64,000 nt of DNA from Rhodococcus sp. RD6.2 (GTDB lineage Bacteria; Actinomycetota; Actinomycetes; Mycobacteriales; Mycobacteriaceae), in contig NZ_CVQP01000005.1 in NCBI RefSeq assembly GCF_001040705.1, positions 331,884 to 395,883 of the forward strand. Reading direction: 5' to 3'. Made by a program: the position numbers and the translations under genes. Below are positions 45,833 through 55,084 of the stretch, in pieces (the stretch's first letter is position 1; each line of letters starts with the position of its first letter). The notes beneath the pieces are model-generated. The model did no database searches and was not told the DNA's origin. It saw nothing but the letters and a program-made list of their open reading frames with translations.

Positions 45833-46960
45833 TCAGCGATCGGCGTCCGTGTAGCGGATGACGCCGCGAATGTTGCGTCCCTCCAACATGTCCCGGTAGC
45901 CGTCGTTGATCTGTTCGAGGCGGTACTGCCGGGTGACCATGTCGTCGAGGTTGAGCTTGCCGATCTTGTACATCGACAGCAGCTGCGGGATGTCGTAGTG
46001 CGGGTTCGCGCCGCCGAAGATGCTGCCCTGCAGGTTCTTCTGAAGCAGGGTGAGCATCGACAGGTTCAGCGTCACCTGGTTGTCCATGAGGCTGCCCATC
46101 GCGGTGAGCACGACGGTGCCCGCCTTGGAGGTGATGCCCATCCACAGGTCGACGTCCTCGCCGTGCACCTCGCCGACGGTGACGATGGTCTTCTTCGACA
46201 TGCCGCCCGCGGTGATCTCGGCGATGGCCCCGGCTGCTTCCTCGACACTCGCGAACGCATGGGTGGCACCGAATTTCAGCGCCTGCTCCCGCTTCCACTC
46301 GACGGGGTCGATGGCGAAGATGTAGCGCGCGCCGGAGTTGACGGCGCCCTGCAGCGCCGAGATTCCGACACCGCCGAGGCCGACGATGGTGGCGTCCTCG
46401 CCCGGCTTGATCTGCGCGGTGTGCGTGGCGGACCCGTAGCCGGTCGTGACGCCGCAGCCGACCAGGCAGGCGACCTCGAACGGGATCGACTTGTCGATCT
46501 TCACCACGGAACTCTTGTGGACGACCATGTAGGGCGAGAACGTGCCGAGCAACGTCATCGGGTAGACGTTCTGCCCGCCCGCCTGGATGCGGAACGAACC
46601 GTCGCTGACCGATGCGCCACCGAGCAGGTGAGCGCCCAGGTCGCAGAGGTTGCGCAGGCCGGCCTGACAGGACGGACACTTGCCGCACGACGGGATGAAG
46701 GACATGACGACGTGGTCGCCGACCTCGATGTCCTCGACCCCGGGGCCTACCTCGGTGACGATGCCCGCGCCCTCGTGGCCACCGAGGACGGGAAATCCGG
46801 CCATCGGGATGCCGCCGGTGACCAGATGGTGGTCGGAATGGCACATGCCCGACGCCTCCATCTGGACCTTGACCTCGTCTTTTCGAGGATCACCGATCTC
46901 GATCTCCTCGATGGACCACGGCTGATTGAACTCCCAGATCAACGCGCCTTTGGTTTTCAC
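45833..46960 (-). CDS. NDMA-dependent alcohol dehydrogenase (zinc MDR family)
   Basis: 375 residues from a GTG (MKTKGALIWEF). Zinc-type ADH features are Cys40 and His62 (GGHEGAG) at the catalytic zinc, structural-zinc cysteines 92, 95, 98 and 106, and the nucleotide motif GLGGVG. The sequence matches the actinobacterial group named for dependence on N,N-dimethyl-4-nitrosoaniline in assays, which keeps its nicotinamide cofactor bound. It oxidises primary alcohols. It stands alone with its own terminator. The natural electron acceptor is not known from the sequence. Confidence 0.92.
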   Translation of the reverse strand: MKTKGALIWEFNQPWSIEEIEIGDPRKDEVKVQMEASGMCHSDHHLVTGGIPMAGFPVLGGHEGAGIVTEVGPGVEDIEVGDHVVMSFIPSCGKCPSCQAGLRNLCDLGAHLLGGASVSDGSFRIQAGGQNVYPMTLLGTFSPYMVVHKSSVVKIDKSIPFEVACLVGCGVTTGYGSATHTAQIKPGEDATIVGLGGVGISALQGAVNSGARYIFAIDPVEWKREQALKFGATHAFASVEEAAGAIAEITAGGMSKKTIVTVGEVHGEDVDLWMGITSKAGTVVLTAMGSLMDNQVTLNLSMLTLLQKNLQGSIFGGANPHYDIPQLLSMYKIGKLNLDDMVTRQYRLEQINDGYRDMLEGRNIRGVIRYTDADR

Positions 46961-47093
46961 CGCACACCTGTCTCTCGTCGTCCCGTCACTTGTGCGGGAA
47001 AGCCTAGACACGCATACAGACGGGTGTCCAGGCATTGCGGGAAAGTGCGCGAGTTGACCGGAGTCCACCGGCGCGGCGGCGAGACGTGCGCGC

Positions 47094-47531
47094 CTATTCG
47101 ACGGTCAGCACCCCGGTCATCTCGGGGTGGTACACGCAGTGGAACGAGTACGTGCCGGGCTTGTCGGGCACGGTGACGGTTCCGGTGGCGCCCGCCTCGA
47201 TGTCCACGTCGAACAGGTCCTCGCTGTCCGCTGTGACGGAGTGTTCGGCCGAGTCCTCGTTGACGACGGTCAGCGTCTCGCCCGGCGACACGCTGGTCGG
47301 GAGCGCGAACGCGAAGTTCCGGATGGTGATCGTCGTCGCCTGATCGGCCGACGCGCCCGGCGGCGGGGTGGACTCGTCGGTGTCCGCGTGCATATCGTGC
47401 TCGGTCATCGGCGCTTCGGGCTCCGACGGTGTCTGTGACTCGTCGGACGAACTACAGGCCGTCATCAGCGCGAGCGCGAAGGCTGCGGCCCCCAGACCGG
47501 CACCGACGCGTCGCTTCTTCGAAACGATCAT
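47094..47531 (-). CDS. Cupredoxin-domain lipoprotein
   Basis: 145 residues from the ATG of MIVSKKRR, with GGGAGA upstream; an ATG five codons earlier is a weaker alternative. A signal peptide ends in the lipobox LMTAC, with lipid Cys26. A His/Met/Asp-rich linker follows (MTEHDMHADTDE). The cupredoxin fold has type-1 copper ligands His97, Cys132, His135 and Met138 (FHCVYHPEM; the intervening His131 also sits in this loop). It probably carries electrons or binds copper on the outer membrane face. No copper regulator or oxidase is adjacent. Confidence 0.9.
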   Translation of the reverse strand: MIVSKKRRVGAGLGAAAFALALMTACSSSDESQTPSEPEAPMTEHDMHADTDESTPPPGASADQATTITIRNFAFALPTSVSPGETLTVVNEDSAEHSVTADSEDLFDVDIEAGATGTVTVPDKPGTYSFHCVYHPEMTGVLTVE

Positions 47532-47624
47532 GGCGTCTCCCGACATCGACTGCCGTCCACGTAACCACGACCGCGGCCGCGAAACCATCACCAACGGGTA
47601 TCAGTCGGTATCGACGGCGTTGGA

Positions 47625-49223
47625 TCAGTCGATACCGACGGGGGTGGCGAGCAGTCGGTAGCCCTTCTCGTGCAGCGCGCGATGCTCGGTCCACCGGTCG
47701 GCGGTCCACCGGGGTTCGGTGTGCGCGGCACCGATCGCGGCGGCAGTGGAGGCGTGCAGATCGAATGCGAGGTCACGCCGCAGCAGACGACGCTCGCGAT
47801 CCCCGGTTTCCGTGGACAGGTTCGCGACGGTGGCGGCAACCCGCTCGTCGGCGTCGACGAGGATCCGGCGGTGAGAACGGGGAAGCACCCACCACATCAC
47901 CACGAGCGCGACGCCGACCCCGATGACCGTCTCGATCATCCGGTCCCGGATCGCGAGGCCGAGTTCCCCCGGCAGGCCCGTGCTGCCGAGGATCATCGCG
48001 AGTGGGGTGATCGCGGCCATCGCGATCCCGTAGTGCCGTACCAGGAACGCTTCGATCGCGGCCATCAGCACGGCGAGAACCAGCACCAGCACCAGACCCC
48101 GGAGCTCGAGGAACGACAGGGCGAAGAGGAGCACGAGACCGATGACGGTCCCGACGAACCGATGGACGGCGCGGTGCGTGCCCACCACCCGGTCGGGTCC
48201 CTGGTGCAGGATCATCGCGCTGGTGATGACCGCCCAGTCTGGGCGGCCCGTGTCGAGCACAAGCGCCAGCACGCCTGCGGTCGGGCAGGCGACGAGCAGC
48301 CGCACCAGGATCGTGGTGGTGCGTCCGTGCGGGTGCCAGGCCCGCGTGAGCAGATGACGTATCGGCGGACGACGCAGCGGCACCTGAGCGTGCAGATCGT
48401 CCTCGAGGGACGCGGCGGCGTGCGGGACGCCGTGGAGTGCCGCCGCGCACCGCAGATGTGCGGCGTGCAGCGTCTGCGTCAAGGCGTGCGGCGGCCCATC
48501 CGTGACAGGCTTGACCAACCCCGCGTCGTGCAGGCACTGCCATGCGCCGTGCAGGGACCGAACGGCATCCCGGCGCCGGTTCGGGGTGTTCTCGGCGAGC
48601 ATCGCCTCGACGTCGCAGACCGCGGACCCGACCGCGGCACGTTCAGGGGTGCGCGGCCGGAACGGGAATCCCGACATGGCTACTGCCAGTGCCGACGCGG
48701 CACCGAGGGCCGTCCATCCGAGCGCCGACACCACCGGGACGCCTGCGGCAGGCAAGGTGGAGGCGATCACCACGCACAGCAGCGGCAGGAAGGCTCCGGG
48801 TGGTCCGGTGCGCAGGGCATCGACGACGTAGGCGCCGACAGCGACGACGACCGTCATCACCCCGACCATCAGCAACCACCAAATCGGCGATGCCTCGCGG
48901 GCATGCACGAGACCGCCCACCGTGGCGCCGATGCCGGCGAGAACGACCAGAGCGACCCCGACCAGGGCGACGATCCGCCACCGCACCCGATACGGGCGGC
49001 CTTCGCCGTAGACGACGGCGAACGCGCCCAGTGTGGCGACGGCGCTGACCGAGCCCGAACCGAAGGCGAGTCCGCCCAGTCCCGGCAGGGCGACGGTGGC
49101 CGCGGCGCGTGCGACTCCGGGCCACTTCCTGCCCTGGCTGGGCGCCGACAGCAGAGCCGACCATGCCGACGCCGGAACCGGGATCGGCAGGGTCTCGACT
49201 CCATTGGCTCCGCGCTCCGGCAC
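47625..49223 (-). CDS. FUSC-family inner-membrane protein
   Basis: 532 residues, GTG start. Two blocks of four to six membrane helices flank a soluble middle part, the layout of the aromatic-acid-exporter/fusaric-acid-resistance family. The second block has the FUSC pattern ILHQGPDRVVGTHRAVHRFVGTVIGLVLL in parts. It may export aromatic or other weak acids. No partner fusion protein is nearby, as is normal for Gram-positive members. The substrate is unknown. Confidence 0.85.
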   Translation of the reverse strand: MPERGANGVETLPIPVPASAWSALLSAPSQGRKWPGVARAAATVALPGLGGLAFGSGSVSAVATLGAFAVVYGEGRPYRVRWRIVALVGVALVVLAGIGATVGGLVHAREASPIWWLLMVGVMTVVVAVGAYVVDALRTGPPGAFLPLLCVVIASTLPAAGVPVVSALGWTALGAASALAVAMSGFPFRPRTPERAAVGSAVCDVEAMLAENTPNRRRDAVRSLHGAWQCLHDAGLVKPVTDGPPHALTQTLHAAHLRCAAALHGVPHAAASLEDDLHAQVPLRRPPIRHLLTRAWHPHGRTTTILVRLLVACPTAGVLALVLDTGRPDWAVITSAMILHQGPDRVVGTHRAVHRFVGTVIGLVLLFALSFLELRGLVLVLVLAVLMAAIEAFLVRHYGIAMAAITPLAMILGSTGLPGELGLAIRDRMIETVIGVGVALVVMWWVLPRSHRRILVDADERVAATVANLSTETGDRERRLLRRDLAFDLHASTAAAIGAAHTEPRWTADRWTEHRALHEKGYRLLATPVGID

Positions 49224-49307
49224 GAGTGCCGACGCTAACGAAACAGCCGACAGTCGACCGCATCCAGAGCGGCCGCTGAGGGCAAGCTCACGAACGAATC
49301 GGATAAA

Positions 49308-49341
49308 GCACCCATACCGGCGGTGTCGCCGGTATGGGTGC
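49308..49341 (-). terminator. Terminator of the cutinase-like gene
   Basis: GCACCCATACCGGCG (49308-49322) and CGCCGGTATGGGTGC (49327-49341) form a perfect 15-pair stem with loop GTGT. On the minus strand it is followed by TTTATCC, a short T-run. Confidence 0.8.
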
Positions 49342-49369
49342 CGCGCTCATCCGGGGTACTAGACGGACG

Positions 49370-51001
49370 TCAGGGCACCGGCGTCGGGGTGACCGAGGTT
49401 GTGGTCGACGCCGTTCCCGTCGGAGTGGCGGGCGACTCCGTGGTGACGGGCGACTCCGCGGTGGTCACCGGCGCGGTGACCGTCTCGGTGGGCACCGGCA
49501 CCGTCGGCGTCACTGCCGCAGGCGACAACGGCTCGGTGGACGACGGCACCGGCACCGTCGTGGACGGGGCACTCGACACCGCGGCCGCTGCCTTCGCTCC
49601 GCTGGTGGTCGTCACCGATGTGGCGCCGGCCTTCGTCGTCGTGGTGGGAGGCGCCGTGGTCGTGGTGGTGGGCAGCGGCTTGCCTGCACGCGCATCCTCG
49701 GCCAGCTGGGTCAGCCACGCCGCCGCGTACTCCGCCGAAGACAACGGCTTGCCATCCGCCGTGTCACGCCAGTAGTCGAAGTGGTGTCCGACGTCGGGTC
49801 CGAGTGTCAGCTGGTAGGGATCGCTCATCACGACCGGGATGGTGTTCTGGTTCGTCACGATGAGGTTGACGACCTCCTTGAACAGCTTCTCCGGGAGGTA
49901 CGCCAGCGGGGACATCTGCTTGGCGTCGATGGTGTCGGCGGCCGGCTTCACGGGCAGCGCCCCGTCCGGCTTGGTCGGCTTGTACGCCGGGTCCGAGACC
50001 GTCAGCAGCACGTCGAGGAACGTCTGGTCACTCTGCATCCAGTTCGGCTGCGACGAGATGACCGCGAAGGCGTCGTACGCGACCTTCCCGATGACGGTCG
50101 CGACCCCGATCCCGTTCTCCGGCGTGAGGCCGCCCTTCTCGAGCGAGTCGATGTCGAGTTGGCGGCCGACGTTCACGGCCAGCTGCAGCAGGGAGATGTT
50201 CTCCGGTATCGCGCAGGTCAGGTCGCCGTCGGAGCAGAACGCGGCGACCTTGCCCCCGAGCGCGCCGAAGTCGGAGCCTCCGGTGCCGGTGACGGCGCCC
50301 GCGCCGCCGGCGGTGTTCTCACCCTTCTGGTAGGCGGTGTCGAAGCCGTCGGGGTTGGTGTACGGGTTCTTCGCGCCGGGGAACGGACCCTGCTCGAATG
50401 AGCGTCCGGCGTCGGCGAAGATGACTACTCCGACGACGTTCGTGGGGTCGACGATGTCATACCCTTCGGTGCCGTCCTGGTGACCGATGTTCATCGCGAC
50501 GCGGCGCGCGACGTCGGCGCCCTCGCTGTAGCCGACGACCGAGAATCGGGTGTTCGGGCACGCCTGGCGGATCTCGCGCATCACCGTCTGGGTGTTCTCG
50601 ACGCCCTGCGCGACCGCCTCCTCGTAGCTGTCCATGTTCGCGGGGTACGCAACGTAGAGGTTGGCGTACGAGCCCGGCTTCAGCTTGTTCACCGAGGCAG
50701 CCGCGTTGGAAACCGGATCGACCCAGTGGCTGCTGTAGTCGTCCGACAGCGCGGCGGGCAGCGGGTTGCCCTTGTCGTCGACCAGGCGCGGGACGGTGTC
50801 GGGCGGGGTGTCGTTGCGACCGGCGATCGACACGGTGACCATGTCGTGGCACTCGGTCGTCGACGCCGTCAGCTCGGTCTCGATGGATGTCGGTGACTCG
50901 AACGCAAGCCACGCAGTGCCTGCCGCTGCCACCCCCAACGCCAGCGGAGCGGCCACCGCCGCAACGATCCGATGTCGCGCGAAGAACCCGCGTAGTGCCA
51001 T
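49370..51001 (-). CDS. Cutinase-like secreted esterase with Thr/Pro-rich tail
   Basis: 543 residues from the ATG of MALRGFFARH, with GGAGGGGAA upstream. An N-terminal signal or anchor helix (residues 12-33) precedes an alpha/beta-hydrolase domain. The nucleophile elbow is VGYSEG with Ser159, and the catalytic His is probably in DVGHHFDYW. The middle (residues 200-430) is larger than in short cutinases and resembles the PE-PPE/cutinase-like hydrolases of mycolic-acid bacteria. From residue 444 to the end the protein is almost only Thr, Pro, Ser, Ala and Val, a wall-spanning or glycosylated tail. It likely hydrolyses an ester at the cell surface; the substrate is unknown. Confidence 0.85.
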   Translation of the reverse strand: MALRGFFARHRIVAAVAAPLALGVAAAGTAWLAFESPTSIETELTASTTECHDMVTVSIAGRNDTPPDTVPRLVDDKGNPLPAALSDDYSSHWVDPVSNAAASVNKLKPGSYANLYVAYPANMDSYEEAVAQGVENTQTVMREIRQACPNTRFSVVGYSEGADVARRVAMNIGHQDGTEGYDIVDPTNVVGVVIFADAGRSFEQGPFPGAKNPYTNPDGFDTAYQKGENTAGGAGAVTGTGGSDFGALGGKVAAFCSDGDLTCAIPENISLLQLAVNVGRQLDIDSLEKGGLTPENGIGVATVIGKVAYDAFAVISSQPNWMQSDQTFLDVLLTVSDPAYKPTKPDGALPVKPAADTIDAKQMSPLAYLPEKLFKEVVNLIVTNQNTIPVVMSDPYQLTLGPDVGHHFDYWRDTADGKPLSSAEYAAAWLTQLAEDARAGKPLPTTTTTAPPTTTTKAGATSVTTTSGAKAAAAVSSAPSTTVPVPSSTEPLSPAAVTPTVPVPTETVTAPVTTAESPVTTESPATPTGTASTTTSVTPTPVP

Positions 51002-51231
51002 GTCGTTCCCCTCCGTATATGCCGGACGACGAGCGGACAAACCCATTCCCCGAACTCACGTCACGTCACGGGGCATGTCGCACAACCCGATCGGGACGTT
51101 ACAGACAAGTGGCCCGACGTGCGGCGTCGAGCAGCCCGTTCCCAGGTCCGGCGGCGACAAGGAGTAGGGGCTCGGGGACCGAAAGACGTGGCTGTAGGGA
51201 CGTCGCGACTGCCCCCGTTACGCTGCGGTCG

Positions 51232-52539
51232 TCAGGGCCGATCCGGGCCGATTCGTGAATCTGCGGCCCGCTCCAGCAGCAACCTTCGTTCCCGTTCGTT
51301 GCCGGTGAGGCGCGCCGCCGCCTCGAACTCCGCGCGCGCCTCGTCGGTACGCCCCAGACGCACAAGGAGTTCCGCTCGGGTCGCTGGCAGGAACCGGTAG
51401 CCCGCGAGCGCGCCGCCCGCGACGAGGCCGTCGACGATCTCCAGGGCCGCGGCAGGGCCCTCGGCCATCGCGACGGCGGCAGCGCGGTTGAGTTCGACGA
51501 CCGGGGACGGCGCGAGGCGACCCAGTGCCTCGTACAGCAGGACGATGCGATCCCAGTCGGTGTCGTCGACGGACGGTGCCAGGTCGTGGCATTCGGCGAT
51601 CGCCGCCTGCAACGCGTACGCCCCTCGCCCGCGTCCGAGGTCGTCGGCGCGGGCCAGCGCGGACCGACCCCGCACGATGGCGCCGCGATCCCACCGACGC
51701 CGGTCCTGGTCCGCCAACAGGATCGGATCGCCGCCGATGTCGATGCGGGCGGGAAACCGGGCCGCGGTCAGTTCCATCAACGCGACCAGGCCGTGCACCT
51801 CCGGCTCGCGGGGCACCAGTTCGGCGAGAATCCGGCCGAGCCGCAACGCCTCCCGACTCAGATCGGGACGCATCCAGTCGTCACCCGCGCTCGCCGAATG
51901 ACCCTCGTTGAACACGAGATACAGCACGCCGAGGACCGCGCCGAGACGGTCCGTGAACTCCTCGCGGCCCGGAACCACGAACGGCACCTTCGCCGCGGCC
52001 AGGGTCTTCTTGGCCCGCACGATCCGCTGCTGCACCGTCGACGTCGGCACCAGGAAGGCCCGCGCGATCTCGTCGCTCGACAAACCGCCGACGACCCGCA
52101 GCGTCAGCGCCACCCGCGCCTCCCGGGACAGCACCGGATGGCAGGCGACGAACACCAACCGGAGCACGTCGTCGTCGATCCGGTCCGGATCCCACGGCAG
52201 TTCCGGCACTTCCGTGGCGCGCCGCTCCTCCGCTTCGAGTTCACGGGCGATGGCGGTGAGACGGTCGTCGTAGCGCTCGCGGCGGCGCCATCCGTCGATG
52301 GCCTTGCGTTTCGCCACCGACGTCAGCCACGCACCCGGATTCGACGGGACGCCGGACTCGGGCCACTGCGCGAGGGCGTCGGCGAGCGCCTCCTGCGCGA
52401 GGTCCTCGGCGAGTCCGAAGTCGCCGACGACGCGGGTCAGCGTCGCGACGATGCGCGCCGACTCGATGCGCCACACCGCCGCGACGGAGCGCCGCGCGGA
52501 TTTCACCGAATCCAGGCGGCGCTCCTCCGGGTCGACCAC
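51232..52539 (-). CDS. ECF42-type RNA polymerase sigma factor
   Basis: 435 residues from a GTG two bases after the stop of the DGPF gene. Sigma region 2 (IVATLTRVVGDFGLAEDLAQEALADAL) and region 4 (LTLRVVGGLSSDEIARAFLVPTSTVQQRIVRAKKTL) lie in the first 190 residues. A C-terminal extension of about 240 residues with TPR-like helices replaces an anti-sigma partner. This layout, next to a DGPF/YCII protein, defines the ECF42 group. A GTG at 52506 is an alternative start, with a less well-placed ribosome site. Confidence 0.92.
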   Translation of the reverse strand: MVDPEERRLDSVKSARRSVAAVWRIESARIVATLTRVVGDFGLAEDLAQEALADALAQWPESGVPSNPGAWLTSVAKRKAIDGWRRRERYDDRLTAIARELEAEERRATEVPELPWDPDRIDDDVLRLVFVACHPVLSREARVALTLRVVGGLSSDEIARAFLVPTSTVQQRIVRAKKTLAAAKVPFVVPGREEFTDRLGAVLGVLYLVFNEGHSASAGDDWMRPDLSREALRLGRILAELVPREPEVHGLVALMELTAARFPARIDIGGDPILLADQDRRRWDRGAIVRGRSALARADDLGRGRGAYALQAAIAECHDLAPSVDDTDWDRIVLLYEALGRLAPSPVVELNRAAAVAMAEGPAAALEIVDGLVAGGALAGYRFLPATRAELLVRLGRTDEARAEFEAAARLTGNERERRLLLERAADSRIGPDRP

Positions 52540-52540
52540 G

Positions 52541-52963
52541 TCAGCTCTTGCGGGCGTCGAGTTCTTCTCGCCAGCCCTCTTCCTTCTGAATCCACTCGTT
52601 GTCGGCAGGGAAGTCCTCGGGGCCGGACACCCGCCGCACCTCCAGCTTCGAGCCGGGCCCGAGCGGTGCACGCTTCGCCCACTCTGCCGCCTCTTCCCTG
52701 GACGAGACCTCGAGCAGCCAGAACCCGTTGAACAGTTCCTTCGTCTCCCCGTACGGGCCGTCCGTCACGAGCGGCGTGTCACTCGAGAAATCGACGACGA
52801 AACCCTCCTCCGGGTCCGTCAGGCCGTCACCGCCGACGAGGACACCGGCCTTCATCATGGACTCGTTGTACCGGCCCATGTCCTCGATGACCTGCTCGAA
52901 CGGCACGCTCTTCGACGCCTCGATCGCCTCGTCGGTCGCGCGCATGATCAGCATGTACTTCAT
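52541..52963 (-). CDS. DGPF/YCII-domain protein, ECF42 partner
   Basis: 140 residues, ATG with GAAGGAG upstream. It shows the YCII-related pattern MKYMLIMRATDEA and the naming motif DGPYGETKELFNGFWLLEV. DGPF proteins are usual companions and targets of ECF42 sigma factors; their activity is unknown. The sigma gene starts directly after it, so the two are one operon. Confidence 0.92.
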   Translation of the reverse strand: MKYMLIMRATDEAIEASKSVPFEQVIEDMGRYNESMMKAGVLVGGDGLTDPEEGFVVDFSSDTPLVTDGPYGETKELFNGFWLLEVSSREEAAEWAKRAPLGPGSKLEVRRVSGPEDFPADNEWIQKEEGWREELDARKS

Positions 52964-53081
52964 GGTTCGCTCCTTCGTCCGGGGCCGCGTTCCGACCCTC
53001 TCACTCACCACGTCGAACGGAAAGCCGGCGGATCGACACCGACCGAGGATTAATTTCGGACGGGATCCGGGACTGGCCGCG

Positions 53082-53372
53082 TCAGCGGTAGACGATGCTG
53101 CCGAACAGGGACATCTGCACGATTTCGTCGGCGAGATCGGCATCGACGTCACCCGGATCGAAGTCCGGATTCCTGGCGAGATAGTCCGCGACCGCGGCGC
53201 TCGCGGCGTCCAGATCGAACGAATGCCGCACCCCACCCGATTCGACGATGGTGGCACTGCGCTCGCCGTCCCACTCCTCCACACGCGCCCAGTGGGCGAT
53301 GCCACCGCCCTCGATGGCTTCGAGCAGTACCCGCTGAGTGAGCGTGTCCGTGGTCGTCACGGCCCGAACCAT
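53082..53372 (-). CDS. Conserved small protein of unknown function
   Basis: 96 residues from an ATG, or 92 from a GTG at 53360; neither has a clear ribosome site. It is soluble and acidic, with DTLTQRVLLEAIEGGGIAHW, HSFDLDAASAAVADYLAR and LADEIVQMSLFGSIVYR. The pattern resembles small proteins seen with plasmid or phage-borne genes in actinobacteria, but I cannot name the family. Codon use is like that of its neighbours. Confidence 0.65.
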   Translation of the reverse strand: MVRAVTTTDTLTQRVLLEAIEGGGIAHWARVEEWDGERSATIVESGGVRHSFDLDAASAAVADYLARNPDFDPGDVDADLADEIVQMSLFGSIVYR

Positions 53373-53539
53373 ACCGAGGACGGACCCCGCGGCTCGGCCG
53401 TTTCGTCCGACGGTCGGTTCTCGGTGACGACGGCGACTGCGCCGTCCGGAGAGTTCACAGGCGGGTCGGCCAGTGGCCAGGCTCGGGATACCACTTGCCT
53501 TTACCGCCTCGTTCCGGGCCGAGGGTGTAGACAGGACGG

Positions 53540-54235
53540 GTGACCAAGACAGCGCTGGTGACCGGCGGGACCGGCGGACTCGGAACGGCCGTGACGGCAC
53601 AGTTGCTGGACGACGGGTGGCGAGTGGTCGTTCCGTGGATCACGGAAGCCGAACTCTCGCGACTCGCGCCGCACCCACGCCTCGAACTCGTCCATGCCGA
53701 CCTGTTCGACCCCGACAGCGTCGCCGAGGTCGCGAAGATCGCAGGCGGCAACCCCGACGCCCCGCTCGGCGGCGTCGCGAACCTCGTCGGCGGATTCGCG
53801 ATGGGCGGCAAGGTTCACGAGACGCCGATCGACGAGTTCGACAAGCTCATGCGCCTGAACCTGCGGCCCCTGTATCTGACCACGCAGGCGGCACTCCCCT
53901 ACCTGGTCGACGCCGGGGGCGGATCCGTCGTCGCGGTGTCGACGAAGGCGGCGTTCGCGCCGTTCTCCGGCGCCAGCGCGTACATCACGTCGAAGGCGGC
54001 GGTGTGGGCGCTCGTCAGTGCTCTCGCGGTCGAGTACGCCGACGCCGGCATTCGTGTCAACGCGCTCCTTCCCTCCGTGATCGACACTCCGGGAAACCGT
54101 GAGTCCCAACCTGATTCGACGCGCAAGAACTGGGTGGACCCGTCGGACATCGCACGGGTCATCGCCTATCTGTTCAGCGATGCGTCCGCCGCCGTGACCG
54201 GCGCGCAGATACCGGTGCCCGGCGTCAATCGGTGA
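53540..54235 (+). CDS. Short-chain dehydrogenase/reductase
   Basis: 231 residues, GTG start. SDR features are TGGTGGLG at the N-terminus, Ser in VSTKAAF, and the YITSK catalytic pair. After the core it ends with the typical YLFSDASAAVTGAQIPVPG. The NN(A)G motif is replaced by NLVGGFAMG, as in dihydropteridine-reductase-like SDRs. It stands alone between divergent and parallel genes. The substrate is unknown. Confidence 0.85.
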   Translation: MTKTALVTGGTGGLGTAVTAQLLDDGWRVVVPWITEAELSRLAPHPRLELVHADLFDPDSVAEVAKIAGGNPDAPLGGVANLVGGFAMGGKVHETPIDEFDKLMRLNLRPLYLTTQAALPYLVDAGGGSVVAVSTKAAFAPFSGASAYITSKAAVWALVSALAVEYADAGIRVNALLPSVIDTPGNRESQPDSTRKNWVDPSDIARVIAYLFSDASAAVTGAQIPVPGVNR

Positions 54236-54323
54236 CTGTCGGCCGAACAGTGGATGTTCGCGGAAACGCCACTCGGACCACGGGAGCTGTGCAAACATCT
54301 GGCAACCAAGCCGGAGGTTTCGC

Positions 54324-55079
54324 ATGCACACTGTCGGCCGAAGACTCGGCATCGCGACGTCCGTGATCGCCGTCGCTGCCGCGCTGAGTGGGTTCCAGGA
54401 CCCCGATACGCCTCCCGGCTGGTCGAGTTACACCATCGATCAGGGGAAACACGGTGCGCTCGTCGGCAGCCCCGCAGGAGTCTCCGGTCCGCTGGCGGGA
54501 TGGATCGGCTCTGGTGGGGCGTCGCGGACCTACGACTTCGTCCTTACCCCCTCCTCCGAGTACGTCCTCACCTCCCCCACCCAACCCGAGGACCAGTTCG
54601 ACTGGAACAAGCTGCCCGGATTCTCGGACTGCGGTGACGTCGACCTTGCCCGCAACGGCGCCATGTTCGGTTGGAGGTGGCGGATCGACACGTCACCTCA
54701 CCGGCTGGAAGTCGTTCCCTATGCCAACGCCGACGGCGTGCACCAGTATCCGGACAGCGCCCTCGTCACCCTGTCGCACGACGACCTCGCCGCGAAGGAA
54801 CCCCTGCGGTACTCCATCGAAATCGACGGCGCCCTCTACCGTTTCGCCATCGACGGCACGGTCCGTGGCCGTGCCGTCCACGAGTCGGCCACGCTCCCGC
54901 GCTCCTGCCCGACCCACCCCACGAACGGCGGAAAGTGGTACGCCGGCTTCTACTTCGGTGGGACGTCCACCGCCCCGTCGCAGATCGTGGGGTACATTCG
55001 CGAGCCCGCGGCCCAGCCGGGTGCGGACGATCCCGGTGGCACCGGTTCAGCGGGCTCCGTCGGTTCGATCGCCGGCTGA
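54324..55079 (+). CDS. Secreted protein of unknown function
   Basis: 251 residues, ATG with GGAGG upstream. A signal peptide ends near residue 24 (AAALSGFQ). The mature part is rich in aromatic residues and Gly, with two Cys (residues 102 and about 195) that could pair, and a Gly/Ala/Ser-rich tail. I do not recognise a domain. It converges with the next gene, with five bases between stops. Confidence 0.7.
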   Translation: MHTVGRRLGIATSVIAVAAALSGFQDPDTPPGWSSYTIDQGKHGALVGSPAGVSGPLAGWIGSGGASRTYDFVLTPSSEYVLTSPTQPEDQFDWNKLPGFSDCGDVDLARNGAMFGWRWRIDTSPHRLEVVPYANADGVHQYPDSALVTLSHDDLAAKEPLRYSIEIDGALYRFAIDGTVRGRAVHESATLPRSCPTHPTNGGKWYAGFYFGGTSTAPSQIVGYIREPAAQPGADDPGGTGSAGSVGSIAG

Positions 55080-55084
55080 CCGGG

